NCBI RefSeq assembly: GCF_034140825.1
Contig: NC_089039.1
Coordinates: 29,152,501-29,216,500 of the forward strand
Direction: 5' to 3'
Length of the DNA stretch: 64,000 nucleotides
Source: Oryza sativa Japonica Group
Taxonomy: Eukaryota > Streptophyta > Magnoliopsida > Poales > Poaceae
Part shown: one piece after another, positions 29,075 to 39,590 of the stretch
Layout: each line of letters starts with the position of its first letter
Position numbering within the stretch: the first letter of the stretch is position 1
Made by a program: the position numbers and the translations under genes
Notes under the pieces: generated by a model
What the model saw: the letters and a program-made list of their open reading frames with translations, nothing else
What the model was told of the DNA's origin: nothing
Database searches by the model: none

Positions 29075-30415
29075 ATGGCAGTGGCACCTCCTTCGCCGCT
29101 GTCCCTCGTCTTCGTCGTCCTCGCGGCCGTCTCGCTCTCGGCCTCGGCGGCCGCCGCACCGGCGTCGGTATTGCCCAGAGGAGCCATCCCGACCAAGTCG
29201 GGCTACCTCCCCATCCCGCCGGCAAACGCTTCGCTCTACTTCGCCTTCTACGAGGCCACCGAGCCGGTGACACCGCCCGCCACCACGCCGCTTCTCGTCT
29301 GGCTGGAGGGCGGCCCCGGCTGCTCCGGCTTCCTCAGCAACTTCCTCCAGATCGGCCCTTACCTTCTCGCCGGCGGCTCACTGTCTCCCAACCCCTTCGC
29401 GTGGAACCGCCGCTTTGGTCTCCTCTTCATCGACAGCCCGCTCGGCACCGGCTTCAGCGTCGCGCCTTCCCCCGCCGCCATCCCCACCAACCAGTCCGTC
29501 GTCGCCGACCACGTCCTCGCCGCGCTCCAGTCCTTGTACTCCCTCGAGCCGAGCTTCCGTGCCCGCCCTCTGTACCTCACCGGCGAGAGCTACGCCGGCA
29601 AGACCATCCCCGCGGCCGGCGCGCTCATAGTAGCAACAAACCCGACGTTGCCGGAGAAGAAGAGGATTAACCTGCGCGGCGTGGCCATCGGCAACGGGAT
29701 GACGCACCCGGTCACGCAGGTGACCACGCACGCGGACATCGCCTACTTCATGGGCCTGATCAACGGGAAGCAGAAGCGGGAGGTGGAGGCGATGCAGGCG
29801 AGGGCGGTGGAGCTGATCAAGGCGGAGAGGTGGAGCGAGGCGTACGTCGCGCGGGAGGGCCTTCTGAAGTGGATGGAGAACGCCTCCGGTGTGCCGTCGC
29901 TGTTCGACGTGGAGGTGACGACGTCGCTGGAGGCGGAGGCCGCGGCGCTCGCGCCGCTGCTGAACGGCGCCGAGGCGAAGGCGGCGCTGGGCGCGCGGGG
30001 CGACGCGGAGTGGAAGATGTGCAGCGCGGCGGTGGGCGCGGCGCAGCACAAGGACGTGATGAAGAGCGTGAAGCCGGAGGTGGAGGCGCTGCTGCGGCGT
30101 GGGACGACGCCGACGCGCGTGCTGCTGTACGGCGGGATCCGCGACGTGAAGGACGGGCCGGTGTCCACGGAGGCGTGGGTTCGGGAGCTGGAGTGGGACG
30201 GCCTCGCCGCGTTCCAGGACGCCGACCGCGCCGTGTGGCGACACCGAGGCGGCGAGCTCGCCGGGAGCGTGCAGCGCCACGGCGCGCTCGTGAACGTTGC
30301 GGTGTATGGCGCGGGGCACTTCGTGCCGTTTTCTCAAGGGCGCGCGGCGCAGGAGATGATCGAGGATTGGGTGTTCGGCAAGGGATTGTTCGGCGCCAGC
30401 GGCGGGAAGGCGTAA
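29075..30415 (+). CDS. Serine carboxypeptidase-like protein 1 of 3
   Basis: Intronless, 446 aa, GC-rich. Family S10 alpha/beta-hydrolase; such proteins are secreted or vacuolar and either trim C-terminal residues or, in plants, act as acyltransferases. A signal peptide covers about residues 1-28 (hydrophobic [16 protein letters not shown]). The substrate-binding EGGPGCSG is near residue 80. The nucleophile is S172 in TGESYAGK. The putative acid is D357 in [10 protein letters not shown] and the histidine H415 in [10 protein letters not shown]-glycosylation-type sites include NAS near 51. The type resembles the vitellogenic-like/SCPL50 group rather than the larger introned SCPL classes. First of three tandem copies. 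Its N-terminal half is nearly identical to copy 2. Whether it is a peptidase or an acyltransferase cannot be told from sequence. Confidence 0.9.
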   Translation: MAVAPPSPLSLVFVVLAAVSLSASAAAAPASVLPRGAIPTKSGYLPIPPANASLYFAFYEATEPVTPPATTPLLVWLEGGPGCSGFLSNFLQIGPYLLAGGSLSPNPFAWNRRFGLLFIDSPLGTGFSVAPSPAAIPTNQSVVADHVLAALQSLYSLEPSFRARPLYLTGESYAGKTIPAAGALIVATNPTLPEKKRINLRGVAIGNGMTHPVTQVTTHADIAYFMGLINGKQKREVEAMQARAVELIKAERWSEAYVAREGLLKWMENASGVPSLFDVEVTTSLEAEAAALAPLLNGAEAKAALGARGDAEWKMCSAAVGAAQHKDVMKSVKPEVEALLRRGTTPTRVLLYGGIRDVKDGPVSTEAWVRELEWDGLAAFQDADRAVWRHRGGELAGSVQRHGALVNVAVYGAGHFVPFSQGRAAQEMIEDWVFGKGLFGASGGKA

Positions 30416-30448
30416 GGCAAAATGTTTCTTCATTTATAGTAGGGAGTA

Positions 30449-30599
30449 TTTTCTCCGTTTCATAATGTAAGACTTTCTAGCATTGCTAATATCTATATAG
30501 ATATTAATGAATCTAGATACATATATATATATATATCTATATTTATTAATATCTATATGAAGTAAGTCTAGAAAGTGTTACATTATGAAACGGAGAGAA
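30449..30599. mobile_element. Stowaway-type MITE
   Basis: 151 bp, ends TTTTCTCCGTTTCATAATG and the inverted match, flanked by TA (30447-30448, 30600-30601). The centre carries inverted TAATATCTATAT repeats and a short (TA)n. It lies just past the first carboxypeptidase gene, possibly in its 3' transcribed part. Confidence 0.88.
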
Positions 30600-30601
30600 T
30601 A

Positions 30602-31459
30602 TGTAGTTAGTCCGCTGCCACGGCCGTACACACCGTATTGTGCTCTGTAGTTTATACGTAGATCATTTCAGCACCTATGATAAATAAATAAATAAATAAA
30701 ATTTTGGATCAATGCGCCTTGCCTCTTTCCATCGTTCCTTGGTGTAGTATACATGCTAGATCATTTCAGCTCACAAAGTTCATCCCCAAGTCCGCGCTTG
30801 GAACTGGATGCCATGTAGGATCTCGGCAGCAATGTCTTCTCGGCGTAACAAAACTGGTTTTAGTAGTTGGATGAATCGATATACTCACTTGAGGATAAAT
30901 TAGAGTCAACCTACAGTGGGAGCTAGTAGAATTACAGTTTTTCCTTGTCAGAATGGTTTTGAAAAGGACCTAAGTGCCAACGAATCTCAAAATCCCTCAT
31001 TGAGGCCCAAAAATCTAATCCCAAAATTTCTATCCAAATTCTAACCTCGAAGGTTGAATTTCACAATTCGAATTTTTCCACCGAAATTATTCACTAAATA
31101 TATATCTCCTTGGATCCAATGCCAAGTCCATCAGATTTTTCCTTCCAAAATTTACCAAAGATTGCCTGATACTCCTATCAAATAATCCAGTTTGAATTTA
31201 AACCAATTCCAAAATAATTAAATTTCTTTCACAAACTCTCCCATGAAAATTCCCAACTGTTACTGTCCAAACGGGCTACCCTATCCTCCTTTCTTCCTCC
31301 CGGTCCGCATGGACTCCTCCCTCCCTCCCATTTCTCTCCTTAATCATAGAGGTTAATAATCCTTATAAATTCAAGATTGACACATTCATTTATTTTTTTT
31401 CTTTATTTGATTAGCCGATTCATCAACCAAATATACTTTTAAAAAGACTAGGCACGTGA
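30602..31459. other. Intergenic stretch, nothing supported
   Basis: AT-rich sequence with an (AAAT)n microsatellite near 30683-30700. No coding exon or element end seen. Confidence 0.5.
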
Positions 31460-31467
31460 GTTCTAGA

Positions 31468-31908
31468 TATAGTTGGCCAAATGGGCCGCCCGGCACGGCA
31501 CGACCCATGCCCGATCGTGCTTGGGCCAAGGTTAGTTGGGCCGGCACGGCCTGACCGACACGCCGGGCTGTGCTGTGCTAGCCCACGAGCTACATACACG
31601 GCCCAATACGACTCAAGCCATGCCGGGCCAGCCCGAAGGCACGACAGCCCATCGTACTTCTCCACATAATAAATCTATTTTTTCATCCCTCAACTCAGCG
31701 GTTGTGTCGTATAGCTGGAAATAAGTCTATTTTGTATTAATCTACTCTTTGGGCCTTGCCTTATATGGTTATTTAAGTCTATTTTGCATCCCTGTACTAT
31801 TTTTCTTCAATCGTGGCCGTGTCGGGCCAGCCCACCGTGCCGTCGGGCCGAGCCAAAATGGCGTGCCTTGGGTCGGGCCACGGGCCTCGGGCCATATGAC
31901 CATCTATA
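31468..31908. mobile_element. Non-autonomous hAT element, GC-rich
   Basis: 441 bp bounded by inverted ends TATAGTTGGCCAAATGGGCC (left) and TATAGATGGTCATATGGCCC (right, reverse strand). The flanking 8-bp target duplication GTTCTAGA is at 31460-31467 and 31909-31916. Inside are many GGGCC/GGCCC and GGCACGG motifs, which pair across the element. No transposase. The 8-bp duplication and end structure support hAT. Confidence 0.88.
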
Positions 31909-32012
31909 GTTCTAGAAGTCTCCCGATTGCTACAAATGGATTCCACTTTCCTTGATGAGCTCCTGATTGGTCAAATAGAAATCCTTCTATGTGATATGAC
32001 ACTATATTTTTT

Positions 32013-32176
32013 AGAGTAAATTTCAGAAAACTACAACTTTAGTGATAAAACTATTAGTTTGCTACAACATTAGCGACATATTTCAGTTTGCTGCAACAAT
32101 AGCATGAGAAATTACCACAAAACTATAACTTTTATAATAGCATGAGTAAAAGTTGCTGTTTTTTAAAATTTACTCT
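32013..32176. mobile_element. Small MITE with AGAGTAAATTT ends
   Basis: 164 bp with inverted ends AGAGTAAATTTCAGAAAAC and AGAGTAAATTTTAAAAAAC. The flanks are T-rich (ATATTTTTT left, ATTTTTTTA right) and could be an 8-9 bp target duplication, which would suit a MULE-derived MITE. The T-runs make this uncertain. Confidence 0.6.
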
Positions 32177-33239
32177 ATTTTTTTACAAGGTACATTTGAT
32201 GGACCTTGTTGTTATCTCTGGCTTTTAATAAATGATGTTGCTGACTTTTAAAATAACGTTTGCAAAGAAGAAAGATCTTCTTTGAACCCCGCATCGAATT
32301 TATCTCCGATTTGTAATGCAAACACTCTATTCAAATTTTAATATAAAATCAGCCTTCGTTCCACAGTCGAGTGATATATCACATGTTAATACATCTTCTC
32401 AATTTTTTTCATAACCATTTAAGTGACATATAAACAACGAGGGGATATCTCCTCGAGGGATCAAAATAGTTTCCCCCTAGACTTACATAAGTATAATACA
32501 TAGATTTTATCTTAGGGTTACAGAAGTACATGTACAAAATTAAGTTCTAATAAGTATGTTATAAAACAAGAGAGAAAATTGAAAATTTTCAAAGATATAA
32601 AATATATATGTCAAATTAAAGGTCATTTTAAATGTATAGTTATTGCAGGAATCTAGCGGAGATTGAATATACTAATCCTATAAAAATTATGCAAAGTTTT
32701 TTATATCAGTAAACAATATGTATGGGTCACAAAGAGTATGTGTTGCTAATGACTAGTAGTGATTCAGTTTAGGCTCTTGACATTTTTTTTTTTTGCGGGG
32801 CTTGACATCTGTTGTTTGACCTGACCAAATAAGAAATTAAGAAATGCTGCTCTCCTCTGACCAGGAAACGGAGAACATATGTTCTGTCCATATATGTATG
32901 GCCTTCTTTGATCTGTCACGCGCAAAACAGCCGCGTTTTGGCTCACTAGTCACTTGTTTGACTTGCTGTGGGTAACGATGTCAGCTTGGAACAAATACTC
33001 AATTGACTACTTGATGATAATGTACTTTAGCTTCAAACATTTGTATTTCCTTACATATATCACATCAGGTACACTTCCAAGAACTTGCACCTGAGAAAAT
33101 TCTCAGCTATTACACGACAATACACGCTTCGGAGAATTTCCGACAATACACATACTCCTACTTAAGGCTTTGTGTGTGTGACAGTGCCATTCTCAAGCAC
33201 AACTGAACTGCCCATAGGTACAAATCATTCCATCCAGCC
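32177..33239 (+). other. Upstream region of carboxypeptidase 2
   Basis: AT-rich. From 32760 on it matches 28485-29070 in scattered blocks: the GATTCAGTTT start, TGTTTGACCTGACC, and CTACTTAAGGC near 33160, which is TATA-like and lies about 80 bp before the ATG. This shows that the tandem duplication included the promoter. Confidence 0.5.
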
Positions 33240-34595
33240 ATGGCACCTCCTTCCCGGCCGTTTTACCTCGTGTACGTCGTAATATTTGTGGCCGTCTCAC
33301 TCTCGGCCACGGCTGCCACTGCCACCGCGGCGGCGGTATTGCCCAGAGGAGCCCTGCCGACCAAGTCGGGCTACCTCCCCATCCCACCGGCGGCGAACGC
33401 TTCGCTCTACTTCGCCTTCTACGAGGCAACCGAGCCGGTGACACCGCTGGCCACGACGCCGCTTCTCGTCTGGCTAGAGGGCGGCCCCGGCTGCTCCGGC
33501 TTCCTCAGCAACTTCCTCCAGATCGGCCCTTACCTTTTCGCCGGCGGCTCACTGTCTCCCAACCCCTTCGCGTGGAACCGCCGCTTTGGTCTCCTCTTCA
33601 TCGACAGCCCGCTTGGCACCGGCTTCAGCGTCGCGCCTTCCCCCGCCAACATCCCCACCAACCAGTCCGTCGTCGCCGACCACGTCCTCGCCGCGCTCCA
33701 GTCGTTTCTCTCTCTCGAACCGAGCTTCCGTGCCCGCCCTCTGTACCTCACCGGCGAGAGCTACGCCGGCAAGACCATCCCCGCGGCCGGCGCGCTCATA
33801 GTAGCAACAAACCCGACGTTGCCGGAGCAGAAGAGGATTAACCTGCGCGGCGTGGCCATCGGCAACGGCATGACGCACCCCGTCGCGGAGGTGACGACGC
33901 ACGCGGACATCGCCTACTTCATGGGCCTGATCAACGCGAAGCAGAAGCGCGCGGCCGAGGCGATGCAGGCGGAGGCAGTGGCGCTGACGAGGGAGGAGAG
34001 GTGGCGCGAGGCGTCCGCCGCGCGTGCGCGGCTGATGTCGTGGCTGGAGAACGCCACGGGCGTCGTGACGCTGCTCGACGTGGAAGTTCAGCAGTCGGTG
34101 GCGGTGATGGCCGCGGGGCTCGCGGACTTCCTCAGCACCGCCGAGGTGAAGGCGGCGGTGGGCGCCCGCCCCGACGTCGCGTGGGAGGCGTGCTCCGCGG
34201 CGGTGGGCGCGGCGCAGGAGGAGGACGTGATGAAGAGCGCGAAGCGTGACGTGGAGGCGCTGCTGCACCGCGGGGCGTCGCCGACGGCGACGCCGACGCC
34301 GACCCGCGTGCTGCTGTACGAGGGGATCCGCGACGTGGGGAACGGGCCGGTGTGCGCGGAGGCGTGGCTGCGGGAGCTGGAGTGGGACGGCCTCGCCGCG
34401 TTCCAGGACGCCGGCCGCGCCGTGTGGCGAAGCGGAGGCGGGCTCGCCGGGTACGTGCAGCGCCATGACGCGCTCGTGCATGTGGCCGTGTATGGTGCCG
34501 GGCACTTCGTGCCGTATTCTCAGGGGCGCGTGGCGCAGGAGATGATCGAGGATTGGGTGTTCAGAAAGGGATTATTCAGCGCGGGCACCGTCTAG
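33240..34595 (+). CDS. Serine carboxypeptidase-like protein 2 of 3
   Basis: Intronless, 451 aa, family S10. A signal peptide covers about residues 1-30 (YLVYVVIFVAVSLSATAA). The oxyanion/substrate site is EGGPGCSG, the nucleophile S174 in TGESYAGK, the putative acid D365 in YEGIRDVGNG and the histidine H422 in YGAGHFVPY. From roughly residue 40 to 235 it is nearly the same as copy 1 at the DNA level, while the lid and C-terminal part (about 235-350) differ much more, for instance in VTLLDVEVQQSVAVMAAG. A short ATPTPTP-type insertion lies near residue 350. All catalytic residues are kept, so it should be active. Confidence 0.9.
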   Translation: MAPPSRPFYLVYVVIFVAVSLSATAATATAAAVLPRGALPTKSGYLPIPPAANASLYFAFYEATEPVTPLATTPLLVWLEGGPGCSGFLSNFLQIGPYLFAGGSLSPNPFAWNRRFGLLFIDSPLGTGFSVAPSPANIPTNQSVVADHVLAALQSFLSLEPSFRARPLYLTGESYAGKTIPAAGALIVATNPTLPEQKRINLRGVAIGNGMTHPVAEVTTHADIAYFMGLINAKQKRAAEAMQAEAVALTREERWREASAARARLMSWLENATGVVTLLDVEVQQSVAVMAAGLADFLSTAEVKAAVGARPDVAWEACSAAVGAAQEEDVMKSAKRDVEALLHRGASPTATPTPTRVLLYEGIRDVGNGPVCAEAWLRELEWDGLAAFQDAGRAVWRSGGGLAGYVQRHDALVHVAVYGAGHFVPYSQGRVAQEMIEDWVFRKGLFSAGTV

Positions 34596-34983
34596 AACCT
34601 GAACATCATTTCAAGGCATATATAAGTAAATAAATAAATAATAAAGGGGCTAGCTATATTTGTGGAATTAGATTTGAAAATATACTTTTTATTTATTTTT
34701 TCACGAATATTCCGGATGCAAAATTTTTGACGAAAATATATCGTCGATCTCGTACAACCATTATACGAAAATTACGTAAGCGAGATGTCGCAGACGGTAT
34801 CACGCCAGGAAAGTGCGAGACCGCGCGGGCGAAAGTCGTTGAAACAATCAGCGACAGTGTCAACCGGCTCCATTTATTTGGTGATTAAGTACATAATTAC
34901 TATTAACTAATAATAATTAGTGATTAATTAATAATTAATTAATCGCTAATTAGGATAGTTAATCACTAATTGATTCGGTGGCA
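34596..34983. other. Intergenic stretch, nothing supported
   Basis: AT-rich, with an (AAAT)n run near 34627-34640 and a TTAATTAAT-rich block at 34880-34975. No gene. Confidence 0.5.
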
Positions 34984-34993
34984 GTCAGGTATC

Positions 34994-35907
34994 GAAAAAA
35001 TTTTGAAAATATCCGTTTTTTATTAATAATTTGCGTTTATATACATGCATGCGGTGAATTTGCGAAAATATAACTAACACGCGACGCCGGATGCGGGAGC
35101 GACGGGCAAGCGCAGGTTGGATGTGCGGGACCGGAGGCTCGAGCGGTCGCGCAGGGTGGGGTAGACAGCGTCGGTCCCGCGGCTTAGACAAACGGAACCG
35201 GCGCGCTCCCGCGGAACAGGAGAGGGCCACGCGGTACCGGCTCGGTTCCTTAGAGCCGAAGCGCGGCACCGGCTCGGTCCCGCTGGATGGTTGCGCGGCA
35301 CCGGCCGGCCCAATCCCTTGGAGCAGCGGTGCCGCATCTCCGTGACGCGGGACCGCTGGCGACGCCCTCCCCCAGCACCCTGTCCACCATTGGCCATTGG
35401 ATACAGCTGAAGCATGCAAGAGATTCTTTTATATGTGGTTAGTGCCGGAGGATTTGCTATTCTTTTGATTGATTAGTGCTTGAAGCATGCAATAGATTCA
35501 GTACGTGGTTAGTGCCGGGAGTTGATTGATTAGGGCTTGAAGCATGCTCAGTACGTGGTTAGTGCCGGGAGGATTTGCTTTTTTTTTTTATTGATCAGTG
35601 CTCTGACGAGCCGTTCCCGCGCCTCGACCATGCGGCGTCGCCAGCGGTCCCGCGCGGCGGAGATGCGGCACCGCTGCTCCACGGGATTGGGCCGGTACCG
35701 CGCAACAGCCCTGCGGGACCGAGCCGGTGCCGCCGCCCTGCCCTGCGTGACCGCTCGGGCCTTCGTCCCGCTCTGACCAACCTGCGCTTGCCCGTCGCTC
35801 CCACATGCCGGCATCGCGGGTTAGGTATATTTTCGCAAATTCATCTCATGTATGTATATAAACGTAAATTATTAATAAAAAAAAAAGGATATTTTCAATT
35901 TTTATTC
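34994..35907. mobile_element. Foldback MULE-like element, 10-bp target duplication
   Basis: 914 bp flanked by the direct repeat GTCAGGTATC at 34984-34993 and 35908-35917. The ends GAAAAAATTTTGAAAATATC and GAATAAAAATTGAAAATATC (reverse strand) are inverted, and the inverted arms run inward for roughly 330-430 bp each. The inner arm parts are GC-rich (GAGCGACGGGCAAGCGCAGG on one strand at 35096). The central 200 bp holds three direct copies of a roughly 55-bp unit ending GTGGTTAGTGCCGG (35400-35580). Long arms and a 9-11 bp duplication are the marks of MULE elements. No transposase. Arm differences suggest it is not very young. Confidence 0.85.
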
Positions 35908-35917
35908 GTCAGGTATC

Positions 35918-37173
35918 GGCGTATCGCTGTTTCAATGTCGGTCTCGCTCTTCCGTTCCGGCCGCGAAGGCTTCTCGGGCCCTCAGTGTGAGCAGTAGAGA
36001 GAGTGAGAATGCACCATCGGATATCTCGCAGCGATCCAAAATCTGATGGGCCGAAATGGGTTGTTACCATCGGCTGCCGCCCAAAATCCACGGGACCGTA
36101 CGCTGACGATGGATCACTTCAGCAGAGGACCGACGAGGCGACGAGGTGACGGCCGTGCTGGGCACCCGTGGCGACGTCGCGCGGTACTGATCCTGCACGC
36201 CAGCACACATCCGGCAATCCGGCAGGCGGCAGCTTTGGAAGGTAAAGAATTGACGAGAGCAATCAATGGCAACGAGTGATGGATTCATCAAGTGACGCAA
36301 GGCCCAGTGGCAGAGGGTTGGTGAGGGGCTTTATTTGGTTTGATTTATGCCCTTGAACGGACCAAACCAGCGACCAAAAAAATGCAGCAGTTCTTTTTAA
36401 AACTAAAAATTGCAGCAGTTGGCAAAGAATATATCATCCCCGCTTCAGTTTATCGCGGAGACGGACGAGCAGATCATAATTCAGATGTCATTTTCTTGTT
36501 GTAATCACCGCTTACACCACAACCACACCCCGGCCATGACGTGTCACTTTCCAAAGTCATCTCTCGTCAATGACAAACAGGCAGGCACAGAGTCACAGAC
36601 ACACCGCACAGTACAAAACACAGTGAGACACAAACATCTTGTCGTACTATCTCTATTCCTCGTCCCAAAATATAAACATTTTTAATATAAGATATATTTA
36701 GCTCACGCTAAAATTAAACGTTTGGTTGAAATTGAAACGATGTTATGAAAAATTTGTAAATTTATGTGTGTATAAAAGTTTTGATGTGATAGAAAAGTTG
36801 AAAGTTTAAAGAAAAATTTTAAAACTAAACTCGGCCATAGTACCAAATTAAATATTTGTAACTTTGACTATTAATAAAAAAAATTGAAAAGAAATAATCA
36901 TATAAAATTGTTATTACTAGATTTATTATTAAACAAACTAATATGTAACTCTTTTTATTTAAAACTAGATATTGTTGAACAAAATAGCATTTCGGAAACC
37001 GCTTAGAAGTAAAGTGCTTATATTTTTTATATTTTACTAGGACAGAGAGGAATATCTGATTATTACCGGCATGAGCTGAGCTGATTGATCGGTGCATTCA
37101 CTGCCATTTCAACGCCACAAACCACAGACTGACAAGCTCATCCTGTTCCCATCTCAACTGCGGTCACTCACCA
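35918..37173. other. Intergenic DNA with nested MITEs
   Basis: Positions 35918-36650 are of mixed composition with no gene. At about 36650-37055 a Stowaway-like element (CTATTCCTCGTCCCAAAATA at the left, an inverted match near 37050) appears to contain a second MITE at about 36694-36837 of the TTTAGTTC/GGTTGAAATTGAAACGATGT family. The remaining part leads to carboxypeptidase 3. Confidence 0.5.
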
Positions 37174-38502
37174 ATGGCTCCGCCGCTTCTCCTCGTCTCG
37201 CTCCTGCTCATCGGCTTCGTCAGCGCCAGAGCCATCACACCCTCAGCTGAAGCGGCGGCGGTGTTCCCGAAGGAAGCCCTGCCGACCAACTCCGGCTACC
37301 TCCCCATCACGACAACCAACGCCTCGCTCTTCTTCGCCTACTACGAGGCCACGCACCCGCTCACGCCGCCGGCCTCCACGCCGCTCCTCCTCTGGCTCCA
37401 GGGCGGCCCCGGCTGCTCCGGCCTCGCCGGCAATTTCTTCGAGCTCGGCCCCTACTTCGTCAACCGCGACGCGCTCTCCCTCTCGCCCAACCCCTTCTCG
37501 TGGAATCGCCGGTTTGGTCTCCTCTTCATCGACAACCCGCTCGGCACGGGCTTCAGCGCCGCGCCGTCCCCCGCCGCCATCCCCACCAACCAGTCCGTCG
37601 TCGCCGCGCACCTCTTCGCCGCGCTGCAGTCGTTCTTCGCGCTCCAGCCGGGCTCCCGCTCCCGCCCCTTCTTCCTCACCGGCGAGAGCTACGCCGGCAA
37701 GTATATCCCGGCGGCTGGGTCGTACATCCTGGCCGTGAACCCCACGCTGCCGACGCGGCTGCGGGTTAACCTCCACGGCGTGGCCATCGGCAACGGGCTG
37801 ACGCACCCCGTCGCGCAGGTGGCGACGCACGCGGACACCGCCTACTTCATGGGCCTGATCAACGCCAAGCAGAAGCGGGAGCTGGAGGCGCTGCAGGCGA
37901 GGGCGGTGGAGCTGACGAACGCGGCGAGGTGGAGCGAGGCGGCCGACGCGAGGGGGCTCGTGCTGTCGTGGCTGGAGAACGCGACGGGCCTGGCGACGCT
38001 GTTCGACGCGGCGAAGAAGCGCCCCTACGAGACGGGCCCCGTGGGGAAGTTCGTGAACCGGGCGGAGGTGAAGGCGGCGCTGGGCGCGCGCGGCGACGTG
38101 GAGTGGGAGGAGTGCAGCGACGCGGTGGGCGCGGCGATGCACGGGGACGTGATGAAGAGCGTGAAGCCGGAGGTGGAGGCGCTGCTGCGGGGAACGCGCG
38201 TGCTGCTGTACCAGGGCATCCGCGACCTCAGGGACGGCGTGGTATCGACGGAGGCGTGGATGCGGGAGCTGGAGTGGGACGGCCTGCCCGCCTTCCTCGA
38301 CGCCGACCGCGCCGTGTGGCGCATCGGCGAGGAGCTCGCCGGGTACGTGCAGCGCTCCGGCCCGCTCTCCCACGTCGTCGTCTACGGCGCCGGGCACCTC
38401 ATGCCGGCGGACAACGGCCGCGCGGCGCAGGAGATGATCGAGGATTGGGTGTTGCAGGCGGGGCTATTCGGGCGCCACGGCGGGATGAAGCGCGCGGCCT
38501 GA
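37174..38502 (+). CDS. Serine carboxypeptidase-like protein 3 of 3
   Basis: Intronless, 442 aa, GC-rich, family S10. Signal peptide about residues 1-22 (LLLVSLLLIGFVSARA). QGGPGCSG substrate site; nucleophile S172 in TGESYAGK; putative acid D351 in YQGIRDLRDG; histidine H408 in YGAGHLMPADN. It is the most diverged of the three copies, differing along its whole length, and has the shorter loop before the acid residue. N-glycosylation-type sites include NAS near 49. The downstream relic at 39395-39590 looks closest to this copy. Confidence 0.9.
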   Translation: MAPPLLLVSLLLIGFVSARAITPSAEAAAVFPKEALPTNSGYLPITTTNASLFFAYYEATHPLTPPASTPLLLWLQGGPGCSGLAGNFFELGPYFVNRDALSLSPNPFSWNRRFGLLFIDNPLGTGFSAAPSPAAIPTNQSVVAAHLFAALQSFFALQPGSRSRPFFLTGESYAGKYIPAAGSYILAVNPTLPTRLRVNLHGVAIGNGLTHPVAQVATHADTAYFMGLINAKQKRELEALQARAVELTNAARWSEAADARGLVLSWLENATGLATLFDAAKKRPYETGPVGKFVNRAEVKAALGARGDVEWEECSDAVGAAMHGDVMKSVKPEVEALLRGTRVLLYQGIRDLRDGVVSTEAWMRELEWDGLPAFLDADRAVWRIGEELAGYVQRSGPLSHVVVYGAGHLMPADNGRAAQEMIEDWVLQAGLFGRHGGMKRAA

Positions 38503-39318
38503 CTCCGCACTCCGGGCGCCGGCGGAGGCCAACCTGTGGCCTCATCTCTTGCGGTGTCAAACTCTAATCTGATTTTAGAATCGAGCAGAGTACATCGAGG
38601 AATACAAGCATTTGAGTCTATAATTTTTTCTTCTGGTGTGGTTGAATTCATCGTGATAAACTATCCTGATTTCATTGGGATTATCTCCTCTAGAAGGCAG
38701 CTTATTCAGGTTTGTTTTTTGTTCAGTCCAAGATCAGAGGGCAATACCGAAGGATCACTTTGTACCAAACTACCAATGCAGTATATTCAATAACAAGGAC
38801 TTAGAAGCAAAAGACAAATCTTATAAAGACGGAGCTCCTTATTTCGAATTTTCGATCAGAAAAAGGCCTATTTTGCTCTCCTGTACTCCGGAGCAGGGTT
38901 TACAAAAACCAAAAAAAGCCAAATTCTTTTCTTTCGAAAACCGGATGTTCGGTCTGCTCGAGAACACAAACCGATTGGTTTTCTGTTCTAGTTAAGGGAA
39001 AAAATTGATAAAATTTGATCGGATATTATCGGGAATCAATGATTTTCAAACAATTTTCACGAAAACAAAGAACCTCGTTTTTTCGCTCGGGAATGTTGGT
39101 GAACCTCTGCTTCGGACTCCGGAACGCTATATTTTACAGTCCAAGTAATCTCATATTTTTCTTTTCCCCCTCATTTTATAGCAAACAAAAGTAAAGAGAA
39201 TTAGTGCTGTCCCACACGTGGATAGGCCTGAATTGGGCCCATCCAAACAAGGCCAGCCTTCCAGCCTTTTCTCATCACCCAATGTATGGATCATGGACAC
39301 GCATTGGCTGCTTTCTAC
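38503..39318. other. Carboxypeptidase 3 downstream region
   Basis: Probably includes its 3' untranslated part. A frame at 38675-38995 has no recognisable motif, and the DNA around it is of ordinary composition. No gene supported. Confidence 0.45.
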
Positions 39319-39377
39319 CTTTTGTCACTGACATGTGGGCCCATATGAGTCTGGGCCCATATGTCAGTAACAAAGGT
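39319..39377. repeat. Short near-perfect hairpin
   Basis: TGTCACTGACATGTGGGCCC (39321 onward) is answered by GGGCCCATATGTCAGTAACA, with about six bases between the arms. The TGACATGTGGGCCC motif is widespread in rice DNA and may be a MITE remnant. Confidence 0.65.
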
Positions 39378-39394
39378 AAAGTGCAGTGACTGCA

Positions 39395-39590
39395 GAGGAT
39401 CTCATTCCCTACGCAGAAGGGAGGTTGAGTGGGAACTCCCTCCACGCGGATCGCGCCGTGTGGGCTGTGGCTGCCCATCGGCAAGGAAGGAGCTCGCCGG
39501 CCACTTGCAGCGCTCTCGCATCGGACGTCGTGGTCTACGCGCGCGCGGGCACCTCGTGCCGATATATGGAGCATGGACGCGCGTTGCACG
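39395..39590 (+). pseudogene. Carboxypeptidase-like gene relic (C-terminal part)
   Basis: The stretch GAGGTTGAGTGGGAACTCCC, then CGGATCGCGCCGTGTGG, GAGCTCGCCGGCCACTTGCA and GTCGTGGTCTACGCG, then GGGCACCTCGTGCCG matches in order the last ~200 bases of the carboxypeptidase genes upstream (compare 38268-38405). Frame is lost and the catalytic serine part is absent. It is a decayed fourth member of the array, in the same orientation. The His-containing GHLVP block survives. Confidence 0.8.

Noticed and set aside
29378-30433. Long antisense frame of about 350 codons over carboxypeptidase 1 (and similar ones over copies 2 and 3)
   Set aside because: They mirror the GC-rich codon use of the real genes and have His/Arg/Leu-rich low-complexity content; the sense frames carry the family motifs.
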